This document shows positions 1-9,316 of a stretch of DNA of 64,000 nt, in pieces. Position numbers and translations under genes: made by a program. Numbering within the stretch: position 1 is the first letter of the stretch; every line of letters starts with the position of its first letter. Under the pieces are notes generated by a model, which saw only the letters and a list, made by a program, of their open reading frames with translations, ran no database searches and was not told the DNA's origin. Origin of the DNA: Paraliobacillus sp044383835 (GTDB taxonomy: Bacteria > Bacillota > Bacilli > Bacillales > Amphibacillaceae); the NCBI RefSeq assembly GCF_044383835.1, contig NZ_JBISEP010000006.1:62001-126000 (forward strand), in the 5' to 3' direction.

Positions 1-1
1 T

Positions 2-742
2 AATCAAGAGTTAATTGAGTTAATGGAAGATTACTTCGAAAGTCAGTCAGATATTGAAGTTATTGGAACTGCTTATAATGGGAAAGATGGGCTGAATTTA
101 ATTCAAGAGAAAGAGCCGGATATCGTTGTGTTAGATATTATCATGCCACATATAGATGGATTGGCAGTATTGGGTAAGCTAAAAGAAATGAATTTGCATA
201 AAAGACCAAATGTTATTATGCTTACGGCTTTTGGACAAGAAGAGGTCATGAAAAATGCTGTAAACTTAGGTGCTTCCTATTTTATTTTAAAACCTTTTGA
301 TTTAGATAGTTTAGCTGAACAAATTAGGCAAGTATATGGCATACCTGTTTCAAAGGCAATAGAAAAGCCAGCAAAGGAATACAATAAATTTGATTTAGAA
401 ACAAGTATCACACATATCATTCATGAGATAGGTGTTCCAGCACACATAAAGGGTTATATGTATTTACGAGAAGCGATCACAATGGTTTATAACGATATAG
501 AACTATTAGGATCTATAACAAAAGTATTGTATCCGGATATTGCTAAAAAGTTTAACACGACAGCTTCACGTGTAGAACGTGCAATTAGACATGCTATCGA
601 GGTGGCATGGAGTAGAGGAAACATTGATTCGATTTCCGCACTTTTTGGCTATACGATTAATGTTTCTAAAGCAAAGCCGACAAATAGTGAATTCATAGCA
701 ATGGTTGCTGATCGACTTAGATTGGAACATCGTGTTTCCTAA
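2..742 (+). CDS. spo0A: Spo0A, sporulation response regulator (5' end outside window)
   Basis: Master response regulator of sporulation entry. The reading frame is open from base 2, so the first roughly 20 residues lie upstream of the window. The receiver domain shows the phosphoacceptor Asp in VVLDIIMP (codon 134-136), the switch Thr in MLTAFGQ and the Lys in ILKPFD. After a short variable linker the C-terminal DNA-binding Spo0A_C domain is essentially canonical, with the stretches HEIGVPAHIKGY, NTTASRVERAIRHAIE and KAKPTNSEFIAMVAD. Phospho-Spo0A binds 0A boxes and activates spoIIA among others, linking it to the sigF operon later in this window. Assignment is certain; only the start is missing. 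Confidence 0.98.
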   Translation, partial: NQELIELMEDYFESQSDIEVIGTAYNGKDGLNLIQEKEPDIVVLDIIMPHIDGLAVLGKLKEMNLHKRPNVIMLTAFGQEEVMKNAVNLGASYFILKPFDLDSLAEQIRQVYGIPVSKAIEKPAKEYNKFDLETSITHIIHEIGVPAHIKGYMYLREAITMVYNDIELLGSITKVLYPDIAKKFNTTASRVERAIRHAIEVAWSRGNIDSISALFGYTINVSKAKPTNSEFIAMVADRLRLEHRVS

Positions 743-767
743 AGCTATCACCTGCTAAGTAATCCCT

Positions 768-800
768 TCTCTTTTGACATATTTTTATGTGAAAAGAGGA
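768..800 (+). terminator. Probable spo0A terminator hairpin
   Basis: A 13-bp stem with one mismatch (left arm 769-781, right arm 786-798, loop TTTT) lies just after spo0A. It is followed by an AT-rich stretch rather than a clean T run, so termination strength is uncertain. Confidence 0.5.
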
Positions 801-883
801 GGTATTATTTTATTGCATACAAACATTTTACATGTATAAATTTCCTTTTATGTGACACCTTAAACAAAAAAGGAGGTAATAAA

Positions 884-1480
884 TTGAGAAAATTAATATG
901 TATTGCTGTATTATTGAGTAGCTTTTTTATGCCTATACATGTATTTGCAAGCACAAGTTATACGGTGCAATCAGGTGACACAATGTGGAAAATTGCAGTT
1001 CGTTATCAAATTGGTGTTACTGAAATTATTGAAGCTAACCCTCAAGTTAAAAATCCTGATTTAATTTATCCAAAACAACAGCTAACTATACCAGACATAG
1101 ACGCTGTGAAACGTACGGAACATTTGGTCATACAATTGACAAATCAAGAGCGAGCGAAATATGGTCTACCTGCTTTAAAACCTGATTGGGAACTATCTCG
1201 TGTAGCACGATATAAATCGACAGATATGAAGAACAAAAACTATTTTTCCCATCAGAGTCCAACATACGGCTCACCGTTCACTATGATGAAAGATTTTGGG
1301 ATTTCATACAAAAGAGCAGCAGAAAATATTGCAAGAGGACAACAGACGCCTCAACAAGTTGTTAGAGCTTGGATGAATAGTGCGGGACACAGAAAGAATA
1401 TCTTAGGAGATTTTTCACATATTGGTGTAGGGTATGTATCAAACGGAAAGTATTGGACGCAATTATTTGTGAAAAAATAA
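884..1480 (+). CDS. Secreted LysM-CAP domain protein
   Basis: Predicted exported cell-wall-associated protein of 198 aa. A signal peptide (about residues 1-22, ending VFA/S) precedes one LysM peptidoglycan-binding domain (about 25-70, YTVQSGDTMWKIA...PKQQLTIP). A C-terminal CAP/SCP domain (about 80-197) follows, with the typical blocks LTNQERAKYGLPAL, YFSHQSP, AAENIARG, WMNSAGHRKNIL and IGVGY. The architecture resembles YkwD-type proteins of Bacillus; the biochemical role of bacterial CAP domains is not settled. The start is TTG at 884, chosen because AGGAGGT sits at 872-878 at ideal spacing. It stands alone between two terminators. Confidence 0.9.
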   Translation: MRKLICIAVLLSSFFMPIHVFASTSYTVQSGDTMWKIAVRYQIGVTEIIEANPQVKNPDLIYPKQQLTIPDIDAVKRTEHLVIQLTNQERAKYGLPALKPDWELSRVARYKSTDMKNKNYFSHQSPTYGSPFTMMKDFGISYKRAAENIARGQQTPQQVVRAWMNSAGHRKNILGDFSHIGVGYVSNGKYWTQLFVKK

Positions 1481-1488
1481 ATGAAAAG

Positions 1489-1516
1489 CCTTGATTTTTA
1501 TATCAAGGTTTTTTTA
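1489..1516 (+). terminator. Rho-independent terminator
   Basis: CCTTGAT pairs with ATCAAGG around an AT loop and is followed by a run of seven T. It ends the LysM-CAP gene. Confidence 0.85.
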
Positions 1517-1631
1517 AAACGTGTATAAGTGTATATTTCAGTGAATAAAGGTATCTAATCGATTCTAATGACCTAGATAGCTGAATACGCAAAGATAATC
1601 TTGAATAATCAGAATTTTATCATAACATTTT

Positions 1632-1661
1632 TTGAAAAAGTATGGTAATATTTAATACTAT
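1632..1661 (+). promoter_or_regulatory. Candidate sigma-A promoter of aspartokinase
   Basis: TTGAAA (1632-1637) and TACTAT (1656-1661) with an 18-bp spacer lie 28 bp before the aspartokinase ATG. Both boxes deviate from consensus, so this is a weak call. No lysine riboswitch or T-box is visible in this leader. Confidence 0.4.
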
Positions 1662-1688
1662 AGAAAATATAAATGGAGAGGTTTTTTA

Positions 1689-3041
1689 ATGAAAGTATCA
1701 AAATTCGGAGGAAGTTCAGTAGCGAGTGCTGAGCAACTAAAAAAAGTAGCAACAATTATTCATGAGGATTCAGATAGAAAAGTGATTGTCGTCTCAGCAC
1801 CAGGGAAACGCACATCAGACGATACGAAAGTAACAGATTTATTAATAAAATTAGGAGAAGCATATGTAAATGGACAGCCTTATCAGTCACAATTGGAACT
1901 TGTGTTAGACAGATTCCATTCTATTTTAAAAGAACTTGATCTTACAGATAAGGTAATCACTGAGATAAAAGATGATTTTGAAGCAGTCATTGTTAGTCAT
2001 TATTCTGTACCATTTAAACTAGAAGCAATTAAGTCGATTGGAGAAGACTCTCTAGCTAAAGTATTAAGTGAATATCTTGTGAAAATAGGTCTGAATGCTA
2101 CATATTTAAATCCAAAAGAAGCCGGAATTATACTTAGCGATCAACCTGGTAGTGCCCAAATTTTAGATGAAAGTTTCGATCTGCTATATAAATTGCATGA
2201 GCGCAAAGAAATTGTTGTCATCCCTGGATTTTTTGGTTACACAAAAGAAGGAAAATTAGTTACATTTTCTCGTGGTGGTTCTGATATCACGGGTTCTATT
2301 GTAGCTGCAGGAGTGAAAGCTGATTTATATGAGAATTTCACAGATGTTGATTCTGTTTATTGTGTTAACCCAACTATTGTTGATAATCCAAAAGAAATTA
2401 CATCCTTAACCTATAAGGAGATGCGTGAGTTGTCCTATGCTGGTTTTTCTGTATTTCATGATGAGGCACTTTTTCCAGCATTTAAAGCAAAAATTCCTGT
2501 ATGCATTAAAAATACAAATAATCCTGATGGTCTTGGTACAATCATTGTTTCTGAAAAAGAAGTCAGAGGAAACCCTGTTGTAGGAATTGCATCAGATACA
2601 GGATTTTTAAGTTTATATGTTAGTAAATATTTAATGAATAGAGAGTTAGGATTTGGTCGTCGCTTACTGCATATTCTTGAAGATGAAAATATTTCTTATG
2701 AACACACACCATCTGGTATCGATGACCTTTCTGTTATAATTAGAGAAAGTCAATTGCCTCTTAAAAAAGAAGCAAAAATAATTAAACGTATTCAAGAAGA
2801 ACTAGAACCAGATTTAGTTTATACAGAAAGAGATTTGGCATTAATTATGATTGTAGGAGAAGACATGAATAGTACGATTGGAGTTGCGTCAAAAGCTACA
2901 GAAGCTTTTTCACGCGCGAACGTTAATTTAGAGATGATTAATCAAGGATCTTCTGAAGTATCATTGATGTTCGGGGTGAAAGAAGAAGGGGTAGAACGAG
3001 CAGTTCGTTCATTATATCAAGCTTTTTTTAATGAAGAATAA
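1689..3041 (+). CDS. thrD: Aspartate kinase, monofunctional (AK III/YclM type)
   Basis: Phosphorylates aspartate, the first step of the lysine, threonine, methionine and diaminopimelate pathways. The 450-aa protein starts with the kinase signature KFGGSSVAS and contains the FSRGGSDITGS nucleotide/substrate-binding block. The C-terminal half has two ACT-type regulatory segments (for example MIVGEDMNSTIGVASKATEAF and NLEMINQGSSEVSLMFGV). Length and the continuous catalytic-plus-ACT chain match the YclM/ThrD isoenzyme rather than the alpha/beta-type LysC. GGAGAGG precedes the ATG. Monocistronic, between its own promoter candidate and a strong terminator. The symbol follows the B. subtilis name and is less certain than the enzyme assignment. 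Confidence 0.9.
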   Translation: MKVSKFGGSSVASAEQLKKVATIIHEDSDRKVIVVSAPGKRTSDDTKVTDLLIKLGEAYVNGQPYQSQLELVLDRFHSILKELDLTDKVITEIKDDFEAVIVSHYSVPFKLEAIKSIGEDSLAKVLSEYLVKIGLNATYLNPKEAGIILSDQPGSAQILDESFDLLYKLHERKEIVVIPGFFGYTKEGKLVTFSRGGSDITGSIVAAGVKADLYENFTDVDSVYCVNPTIVDNPKEITSLTYKEMRELSYAGFSVFHDEALFPAFKAKIPVCIKNTNNPDGLGTIIVSEKEVRGNPVVGIASDTGFLSLYVSKYLMNRELGFGRRLLHILEDENISYEHTPSGIDDLSVIIRESQLPLKKEAKIIKRIQEELEPDLVYTERDLALIMIVGEDMNSTIGVASKATEAFSRANVNLEMINQGSSEVSLMFGVKEEGVERAVRSLYQAFFNEE

Positions 3042-3093
3042 AAGGAATTACACTAATAAATTTAAAAAGTATTAATTTAATAAAAAGTGATAT

Positions 3094-3140
3094 GGCAGGG
3101 ATACGCTAGACATTGATATGACGTGCGCCTGCCTTTTTTA
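3094..3140 (+). terminator. Terminator after aspartokinase
   Basis: GGCAGG (3094-3099) pairs with CCTGCC (3128-3133), with extra pairing between TACGC and GTGCG inside, followed by TTTTTT. Confidence 0.8.
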
Positions 3141-3172
3141 TTATTTTGAAAAGTTATTTATGATAACATAAC

Positions 3173-3201
3173 TTGCTAAAAAGAATATAAATAGCTATGA
3201 T
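3173..3201 (+). promoter_or_regulatory. Sigma-A promoter for the bcd-bkd operon
   Basis: TTGCTA (3173-3178) and TATGAT (3196-3201) are separated by exactly 17 bp and lie 138 bp before bcd. I found no GG-N10-GC pair typical of a sigma-54 promoter, although the B. subtilis bkd operon is sigma-54/BkdR-dependent. Confidence 0.5.
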
Positions 3202-3339
3202 GGAACTATATAAAATACAAAGACAAGTATTTTTTGTAATTAGAGTTAAGGAATGGCTATTTCAAATCGCTTATACACTTCATTAAAAGTTAATACATTA
3301 GCGTAGAAGTGCCCCTTTCTTGCTTTAGGAGGTGCAACA

Positions 3340-4434
3340 ATGGGAATTTTAAATTACATGGAAACGTATGATTATGAACAATTAGTCATTTGCCAAGATA
3401 GACAGTCAGGCTTAAAAGCAATCATTGCGATACATGATACGACACTAGGACCAGCTCTTGGTGGGACTAGAATGTGGAATTATGATTCTGAAGATGCAGC
3501 AATTGAAGATGCGCTTCGCTTAGCAAGGGGTATGACATATAAAAATGCTGCTGCTGGATTAAATCTAGGCGGAGGAAAAACGGTCATCATAGGTGATCCA
3601 AAAAAAGATAAGAATGAAGCAATGTTCCGAGCATTCGGAAGATATATTCAAGGACTAAATGGTCGTTATATAACTGCCGAAGATGTGGGGACTACAGTGA
3701 AAGATATGGATATCATTCATGAAGAAACGAACTATGTTGCGGGAATTTCACCTGCTTTTGGCTCTTCAGGAAACCCTTCACCAGTAACTGCATATGGAGT
3801 CTATAAAGGAATAAAAGCAGCAGCGAAAGAGCAGTTTGGTACTGATTTATTAGAAGGAAAAACAATTAGTATACAAGGTATTGGTAATGTAGCTTTTACT
3901 TTATGCGATTATCTTCATAAGGAAGGTGCTCAGTTAATTGTAACTGATATTAATAAAGCAGCAGTGGAAGCAGCAGTTAATACATATGGTGCAAAAGCAG
4001 TAGATCCAGCTGATATATATGCAGAGGAGTGTGATATATATGCCCCTTGTGCACTAGGTGCTACTATTAATGACGAAACCATTCCTAAAATAAAAGCTAA
4101 AATTATTGCAGGAGCGGCAAATAATCAATTGAAAGATAAGGCGCATGGGGATAAGCTTCATGAGCGAGGAATATTATACGCACCTGATTTTGTTATAAAT
4201 GCTGGTGGAGTAATTAATATTGCTGATGAACTAAATGGATATAATAAAGACAGAGCACTGAAAAAAGTAGATATGATTTATGATAATTTATTAGAAATAT
4301 TCACAATTGCAAAACGAGATAATATACCTACGTATGCAGCGGCAGAGAGAATGGCTGAAGAAAGAATACAACGTATAAGTCGTGCGCGTAAGCAATTTTT
4401 ACAGAGTGAGCACCATGCTATCAGTAGATTTTAA
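3340..4434 (+). CDS. bcd: Leucine dehydrogenase
   Basis: NAD-dependent oxidative deamination of leucine, valine and isoleucine to branched 2-oxo acids. The 364-aa length is that of Bacillus leucine dehydrogenases. The N-terminal Glu/Leu/Phe/Val dehydrogenase domain shows GPALGGTRMW and the catalytic-lysine block LNLGGGKTVI. The Rossmann domain has IQGIGNVAF and ends with the cofactor-side block AGAANNQL...INAGGVINI. AGGAGGTG stands right before the ATG. It is the first gene of a five-gene operon feeding its products to the BCKDH complex that follows. The ptb and buk genes that flank bcd in B. subtilis are absent. Confidence 0.95.
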   Translation: MGILNYMETYDYEQLVICQDRQSGLKAIIAIHDTTLGPALGGTRMWNYDSEDAAIEDALRLARGMTYKNAAAGLNLGGGKTVIIGDPKKDKNEAMFRAFGRYIQGLNGRYITAEDVGTTVKDMDIIHEETNYVAGISPAFGSSGNPSPVTAYGVYKGIKAAAKEQFGTDLLEGKTISIQGIGNVAFTLCDYLHKEGAQLIVTDINKAAVEAAVNTYGAKAVDPADIYAEECDIYAPCALGATINDETIPKIKAKIIAGAANNQLKDKAHGDKLHERGILYAPDFVINAGGVINIADELNGYNKDRALKKVDMIYDNLLEIFTIAKRDNIPTYAAAERMAEERIQRISRARKQFLQSEHHAISRF

Positions 4435-4547
4435 TAGAAGATAAGAATGAATAATATGTTAGATTTAAAAAAGTATGTTTTTTGAGCAATTGAATGAATG
4501 TGTAGGTAATTCCTTATTTTTTACCTTATATTTAAGGAGGGATTTTT

Positions 4548-5972
4548 ATGGCTAAAAATTATGACCTAGTCATAATAGGTGGTGGTACTGGTGGTTATGT
4601 TGCGGCAATTCGAGCTTCTCAATTAGGGTTGAAAACAGCTATCGTAGAAAAAGAAAAATTAGGTGGTACATGTCTGCATCAAGGTTGTATACCATCAAAA
4701 TCTTTATTAAAAAGTGCAGAAATATATCAACAATCTTTGGAAGCATCCATTTATGGTATTGATATAAATGATATAAGTATTGATTTTCTTAAAGTTCAAA
4801 CAAGAAAGCAAGCAATAGTGAATCAACTATATCAAGGTATTATCGGGCTAATGAAAAAAGGGGAAATTGATATATATGAAGGTGTAGGCAGAATATTAGG
4901 ACCATCGATTTTCTCACCAACTGCAGGAACTGTCTCTGTAGAAATGAATGATGGGACAGATAACGAAATGCTTGTAAGTAAAAATGTTGTCATAGCAACA
5001 GGTTCTAATGCTAGAACATTAAAACACCTTGAAATAGATGGTGATACGATACTATCCTCCAATGAAGCATTGCAGATTCAACAATTACCAGATTCTATGC
5101 TGATTGTTGGAGGAGGGGTAATTGGGGTAGAATGGGCATCGATGCTTGCAGACTTCGGTGTACAGGTTACCTTGATTGAAACCGCAAAGCAAGTTTTACC
5201 TACTGAAGATCGTGCTGTTGCAAAGGAAATGCAACGTTTACTAAAGAAAAAAGGTGTCATCATTTATACAGATGCGCATTTACAAGTAGATACACTTAAA
5301 AAGAATAATGATGTAAAGGTTCAGGTGAAACAAAAGCAGAAATTGATTGATTTGCAAGCAGAAAAGCTACTAGTCGCAATTGGACGTACTCCAGCTGTAA
5401 ATGGTATAGGACTTGAAAATACTGCTATCGCGCTAGATGATTCCGGATTTATTAAAGTGAACCAACATTACCAAACGAAAGAATCACATATTTATGCTAT
5501 TGGGGATTGTATTGGTGGTATGCAGCTTGCTCATGTAGCTTCTCATGAAGGCAAACATGCAATAGAGCATATCGCTGACTTACATCCAACACCAATAAAT
5601 TATCAAACTGTTCCTTCGTGTATCTATGCAAACCCTGAAGTTGCCCACATCGGTTATACAGAGCAAGAAGCGAAAGAAAAGGGTTATCAAATCAAAAAGG
5701 GAACCATTCGATTTGGTGCTATAGGTAAAGCCCTGATTAATGGGAAGTCTGATGGCTTTGTTAAAATAATTTCTGATCAACAGACAGGAGATTTGTTAGG
5801 AGTTCATATTATTGGTGGAAATGCAACAGAATTAATTTCAGAAGCAGGTCTTGCGAAAATGTTAGATGCAATTCCTTGGGAAATTGGAGAAACGATTCAC
5901 CCACATCCTTCCATGTCAGAAGCATTAGCCGAAGCGGCATTAGATATTAATAAAATGAAAATTCATGGATAA
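4548..5972 (+). CDS. lpdV: Dihydrolipoyl dehydrogenase, E3 of branched-chain 2-oxo acid dehydrogenase
   Basis: FAD flavoprotein that reoxidises dihydrolipoyl groups of E2 with NAD. 474 aa. The N-terminus has the FAD dinucleotide fold IIGGGTGGYVAAIRA, then the redox disulfide GGTCLHQGCIPSK. The NAD fold is IVGGGVIGVEWA and the second FAD motif is IYAIGDCIGG. The C-terminal dimerisation domain carries the catalytic His-Glu pair in HPHPSMSEALAEA. AAGGAGGG precedes the ATG. Its place directly before bkdAA marks it as the E3 dedicated to the branched-chain complex rather than the pyruvate dehydrogenase E3. Confidence 0.95.
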   Translation: MAKNYDLVIIGGGTGGYVAAIRASQLGLKTAIVEKEKLGGTCLHQGCIPSKSLLKSAEIYQQSLEASIYGIDINDISIDFLKVQTRKQAIVNQLYQGIIGLMKKGEIDIYEGVGRILGPSIFSPTAGTVSVEMNDGTDNEMLVSKNVVIATGSNARTLKHLEIDGDTILSSNEALQIQQLPDSMLIVGGGVIGVEWASMLADFGVQVTLIETAKQVLPTEDRAVAKEMQRLLKKKGVIIYTDAHLQVDTLKKNNDVKVQVKQKQKLIDLQAEKLLVAIGRTPAVNGIGLENTAIALDDSGFIKVNQHYQTKESHIYAIGDCIGGMQLAHVASHEGKHAIEHIADLHPTPINYQTVPSCIYANPEVAHIGYTEQEAKEKGYQIKKGTIRFGAIGKALINGKSDGFVKIISDQQTGDLLGVHIIGGNATELISEAGLAKMLDAIPWEIGETIHPHPSMSEALAEAALDINKMKIHG

Positions 5973-5986
5973 GAGGAGGAAGATAT

Positions 5987-6979
5987 ATGAGTGAAAATAA
6001 ACACCAAAAGCTTGGATTATCAAATCAAGATCTGATAGAAATGTATCGTGTGATGTTGTTAGCACGCCGAATTGATGAGCGGATGTGGCTTTTAAATCGA
6101 TCTGGAAAAATACCGTTTGTTGTTTCCTGTCAAGGACAAGAAGCACTACAAGTAGCGGCTTCGTTTGCATTAAACCGTTCTGAAGATTACGTTGCACCTT
6201 ATTACCGTGATGTTGGCGTAGTGCTTTCATTCGGAATGACGACAAAAGAACTAATGCTTCAAGCATTTGCAAAAGCAGAAGATCCAAACTCAGGTGGAAG
6301 ACAAATGCCAGGACATTTTGGGCAAAAGAAGAATCGTATGTTAAGTGGTTCCTCGCCGGTAACTACACAAGTTCCTCATGCAGTAGGTATTGGACTAGCT
6401 GCGAAAATGGAGAATAGATCTATCGTTAGTTTTGTAACACTTGGAGAAGGATCTTCCAATCAAGGTGATTTTCATGAAGGGTTAAATTTTGCTGCTGTAC
6501 AAAACCTTCCTGTCGTTACCATGGTTGAAAATAATCAATATGCTATATCTGTTCCTTTAGATAAACAAGTGGCATGTAAAAATATTTCTGATCGTGCGAT
6601 TGGTTATGGCATGCCAGGAATCACTGTTGATGGTAATGACCCATTGGCTGTGTATGAAGCGGTGAAAAAAGCAGCAGATAGAGCAAGGAATGGTGAAGGT
6701 CCGACCTTGATTGAAGCTGTTTCCTATCGATTAACACCGCATTCTAGTGATGATGACGATCGAAGTTATCGAAAAAGAGAAGAAGTAGAACAAGCAAAAA
6801 AGAAGGATGGCTTACTTACTTTTGCAGTGTATTTGCAACAGCAAAATATATTGACAGATGAGCTTCTAGAACAGATGGAGCAGAAAATAAAAGAAGAAAT
6901 TAATCATGCAACAGATTACGCAGAAAATGCTGCCTATGCCAGCCCAGAAACAATTTATGATTTCGTATATGGAAGCTAA
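5987..6979 (+). CDS. bkdAA: Branched-chain 2-oxo acid dehydrogenase E1 alpha
   Basis: Thiamin-diphosphate-dependent decarboxylase subunit; with E1 beta it decarboxylates 2-oxoisovalerate, 2-oxoisocaproate and 2-oxomethylvalerate, which supplies primers for iso/anteiso fatty acids. The 330-aa protein has the E1-alpha blocks RRIDERMW, CQGQEALQVAA, YYRDVGVVL and GRQMPGHF. It also has the ThDP motif LGEGSSNQGDFHEGLNFAAV...VENNQYAI and the phosphorylation-loop-like RLTPHSSDDDDR. It starts 14 bp after lpdV with AGAGGAGG as ribosome binding site. Confidence 0.95.
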   Translation: MSENKHQKLGLSNQDLIEMYRVMLLARRIDERMWLLNRSGKIPFVVSCQGQEALQVAASFALNRSEDYVAPYYRDVGVVLSFGMTTKELMLQAFAKAEDPNSGGRQMPGHFGQKKNRMLSGSSPVTTQVPHAVGIGLAAKMENRSIVSFVTLGEGSSNQGDFHEGLNFAAVQNLPVVTMVENNQYAISVPLDKQVACKNISDRAIGYGMPGITVDGNDPLAVYEAVKKAADRARNGEGPTLIEAVSYRLTPHSSDDDDRSYRKREEVEQAKKKDGLLTFAVYLQQQNILTDELLEQMEQKIKEEINHATDYAENAAYASPETIYDFVYGS

Positions 6980-6992
6980 GGGAGGGGAAATA

Positions 6993-7976
6993 ATGCCAGT
7001 TTTATCATATATTCAAGCAATTACAAAAGCATTACAAGAAGAAATGGAACGTGATGAAAAAGTATTTGTCCTAGGAGAAGATGTGGGAGTCAGAGGTGGA
7101 GTGTTTCGTGCCACTGATGGCTTATATGAGCAATTTGGAGAAACGAGAGTAATTGATACCCCCTTAGCTGAATCAGCTATTGCTGGAGTAGGAATAGGAG
7201 CAGCAATGTATGGCATGCGACCGGTAGCTGAAATGCAATTTGCTGATTTTATATTACCTGCAGTAAACCAGATCATATCAGAAGCAGCAAAGATGCGTTA
7301 CCGATCTAATAATGATTGGACATGCCCGATTACGATACGCGCACCATACGGTGGTGGTGTACATGGGGCACTTTATCATTCCCAGTCGATCGAGGCAATT
7401 TTTGCAAATCAACCAGGCTTGAAAATTGTAATGCCGTCTTCCCCTTATGATGCAAAAGGATTATTAAAAGCAGCAATTCGTGATGAGGATCCTGTATTGT
7501 TTTTAGAACATAAACGTGCCTACCGTTCAATAAAAGAAGAGGTTCCAGATACCGATTATACCTTACCTATTGGGAAAGCAGACATCAAACGAGAAGGTAC
7601 TGATATTACCGTAATTACTTATGGTTTATGCGTGCAGTGGGCTTTACAAGCAGCAGAAAAATTAGCATCAGAAGGAATTGATGTGCACATCCTAGATCTT
7701 CGTACGATTTACCCTTTAGACCAGGAGGCAATTAAACAGGCAGCATCAAAAACAGGAAAAGTATTATTAATTACTGAAGACAATAAAGAGGGCAGTATTA
7801 TCGGTGAAGTAGCAGCTATCATAAGTGAGCATTGCTTATTTGATTTAGACTCACCCATTAAACGTTTAGCTGGTCCTGATGTACCTGCTATGCCATATGC
7901 TCCACCGCTAGAAAAAGAATTTATGATTAACCAAGATAAAATAGAAGATGCGATGCGAGATTTAGCTGAATTTTAA
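6993..7976 (+). CDS. bkdAB: Branched-chain 2-oxo acid dehydrogenase E1 beta
   Basis: Beta subunit of the E1 heterotetramer. The start is ATG 6993 (MPVLSYIQAI), preceded by GGGAGGGG 13 bp after bkdAA, giving 327 aa. A longer in-frame reading from 6906 would overlap bkdAA and is rejected. Typical features are GEDVGVRGGVFRAT, the TPLAESAIAGVGIGAAM block, APYGGGVHGALYHSQS and the C-terminal transketolase domain with ITEDNKEGSIIGEVAA. Confidence 0.95.
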   Translation: MPVLSYIQAITKALQEEMERDEKVFVLGEDVGVRGGVFRATDGLYEQFGETRVIDTPLAESAIAGVGIGAAMYGMRPVAEMQFADFILPAVNQIISEAAKMRYRSNNDWTCPITIRAPYGGGVHGALYHSQSIEAIFANQPGLKIVMPSSPYDAKGLLKAAIRDEDPVLFLEHKRAYRSIKEEVPDTDYTLPIGKADIKREGTDITVITYGLCVQWALQAAEKLASEGIDVHILDLRTIYPLDQEAIKQAASKTGKVLLITEDNKEGSIIGEVAAIISEHCLFDLDSPIKRLAGPDVPAMPYAPPLEKEFMINQDKIEDAMRDLAEF

Positions 7977-7996
7977 AGGAAACATGAGGTGATAGT

Positions 7997-9232
7997 ATGG
8001 TTCTTGAAAATATAACAATGCCACAACTTGGTGAAAGTGTAACAGAAGGAACAATTAGTAACTGGCTAGTTCAACCCGGTGATCACATAAGTAAGTATGA
8101 CCCAATTGCAGAAGTTCTGACTGATAAAGTAAATGCAGAAGTACCATCGTCTTTTACTGGAATTATAAAAGAGATTATTGCTGAAGAGGATGAAACGATT
8201 GCTGTCGGTAAGGTAATATGTACAATCGAAACTGCAAGCAAAGAACAATCTAACTCTACTGATCAGACAAACAAGTCACCATCAAAAATAGAGAGCACTC
8301 AATCCATTGAAACAGATCAATCGGATATGAAAAAAAGATATTCGCCGGCTGTTTTACGTTTAGCGCAAGAAAATGATATTGATCTTTCAGAAGTAAAAGG
8401 AAACGGGCGTGCAGGCAGAATTACGAGAAAAGATATAGAAAAAGTAATAGCAGATAAAGGAAATCAAAAAGATTCAGCACCGATATCCATGGACAAACCA
8501 AAAAAATCAAGAAACATCATACATGCAAAAACAGGAGATAAAGAAATTCCGGTTACAGGTATTAGAAAGGCAATAGCAAGTAATATGGTGCGATCTACTA
8601 CTGAAATTCCTCACGCGTGGATGATGATCGAAGTAGATGTTACTAACTTAGTCAAGTATCGCAATGCAGAAAAAGACCTATTTAAAGAAACAGAAGGATA
8701 TAATTTATCGTACTTTGCTTTTTTCTTAAACGCGATTGCAAAAGCATTGAAAAAATTCCCTGAATTAAATAGTTCTTGGGCTGGCGATAAAATTATTCAA
8801 CATAAGGATATTAATTTATCGATTGCTGTAGCTCATGGAAAAGAACTATTTGTTCCTGTCATTAAAAATGTAGATGAAAAAAGCATTAAAGGAATAGCAA
8901 AAGAAATCGCTCAACTATCTCAAAAAGCTAGGAACGGTAATCTTACGCAAGAGGATATGAAAGGTGGCACCTTTACTGTTAATAACACTGGTTCATTTGG
9001 GTCTGTCCAATCAATGGGAGTAATTAATTACCCACAAGCAGCAATTATACAAGTCGAATCAATAGTTAAACGACCTGTTATTATTGATGATATGTTTGCT
9101 GCAAGAGACATGGTTAATTTATGTCTATCGCTTGACCATCGCGTATTAGATGGAGTTATTTCTGGTCAATTCATGTCACATATTAAAGAAATATTAGAAA
9201 ATATTTCCGTTGATACCACACCAATTTACTAA
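7997..9232 (+). CDS. bkdB: Branched-chain 2-oxo acid dehydrogenase E2 (dihydrolipoyl acyltransferase)
   Basis: Core acyltransferase producing isobutyryl-, isovaleryl- and 2-methylbutyryl-CoA. It has one lipoyl domain (about residues 3-77) with the lipoylated Lys in LTDKVNAEV (about residue 43). An acidic/Ser-Thr-rich linker leads to a peripheral subunit-binding domain (about 115-150, YSPAVLRLAQENDIDL...GRITRKDI). A 2-oxoacid dehydrogenase catalytic domain follows, with the active-site His-Asp in DHRVLDG near residue 380. Last gene of the operon before a strong terminator. Confidence 0.95.
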   Translation: MVLENITMPQLGESVTEGTISNWLVQPGDHISKYDPIAEVLTDKVNAEVPSSFTGIIKEIIAEEDETIAVGKVICTIETASKEQSNSTDQTNKSPSKIESTQSIETDQSDMKKRYSPAVLRLAQENDIDLSEVKGNGRAGRITRKDIEKVIADKGNQKDSAPISMDKPKKSRNIIHAKTGDKEIPVTGIRKAIASNMVRSTTEIPHAWMMIEVDVTNLVKYRNAEKDLFKETEGYNLSYFAFFLNAIAKALKKFPELNSSWAGDKIIQHKDINLSIAVAHGKELFVPVIKNVDEKSIKGIAKEIAQLSQKARNGNLTQEDMKGGTFTVNNTGSFGSVQSMGVINYPQAAIIQVESIVKRPVIIDDMFAARDMVNLCLSLDHRVLDGVISGQFMSHIKEILENISVDTTPIY

Positions 9233-9280
9233 TATAAACTATTTATTTTGTTTTGATATAGTTGCGTTAAATAGTAATAA

Positions 9281-9316
9281 AAGTCTAAGAGATGATACTA
9301 GCATCTCTCAGACTTT
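9281..9316 (+). terminator. Operon terminator after bkdB
   Basis: AAGTCT-A-AGAGATG pairs with CATCTCT-C-AGACTT with one internal mismatch and a 7-nt loop, followed by T-rich sequence. Confidence 0.85.

Noticed and set aside
3141..3339. Sigma-54 promoter or CodY box before bcd
   Set aside because: GG and GC dinucleotides are 12 rather than 10 bases apart in the best candidate, and TATTTTGAAAAGTT lacks the centre of the CodY motif.
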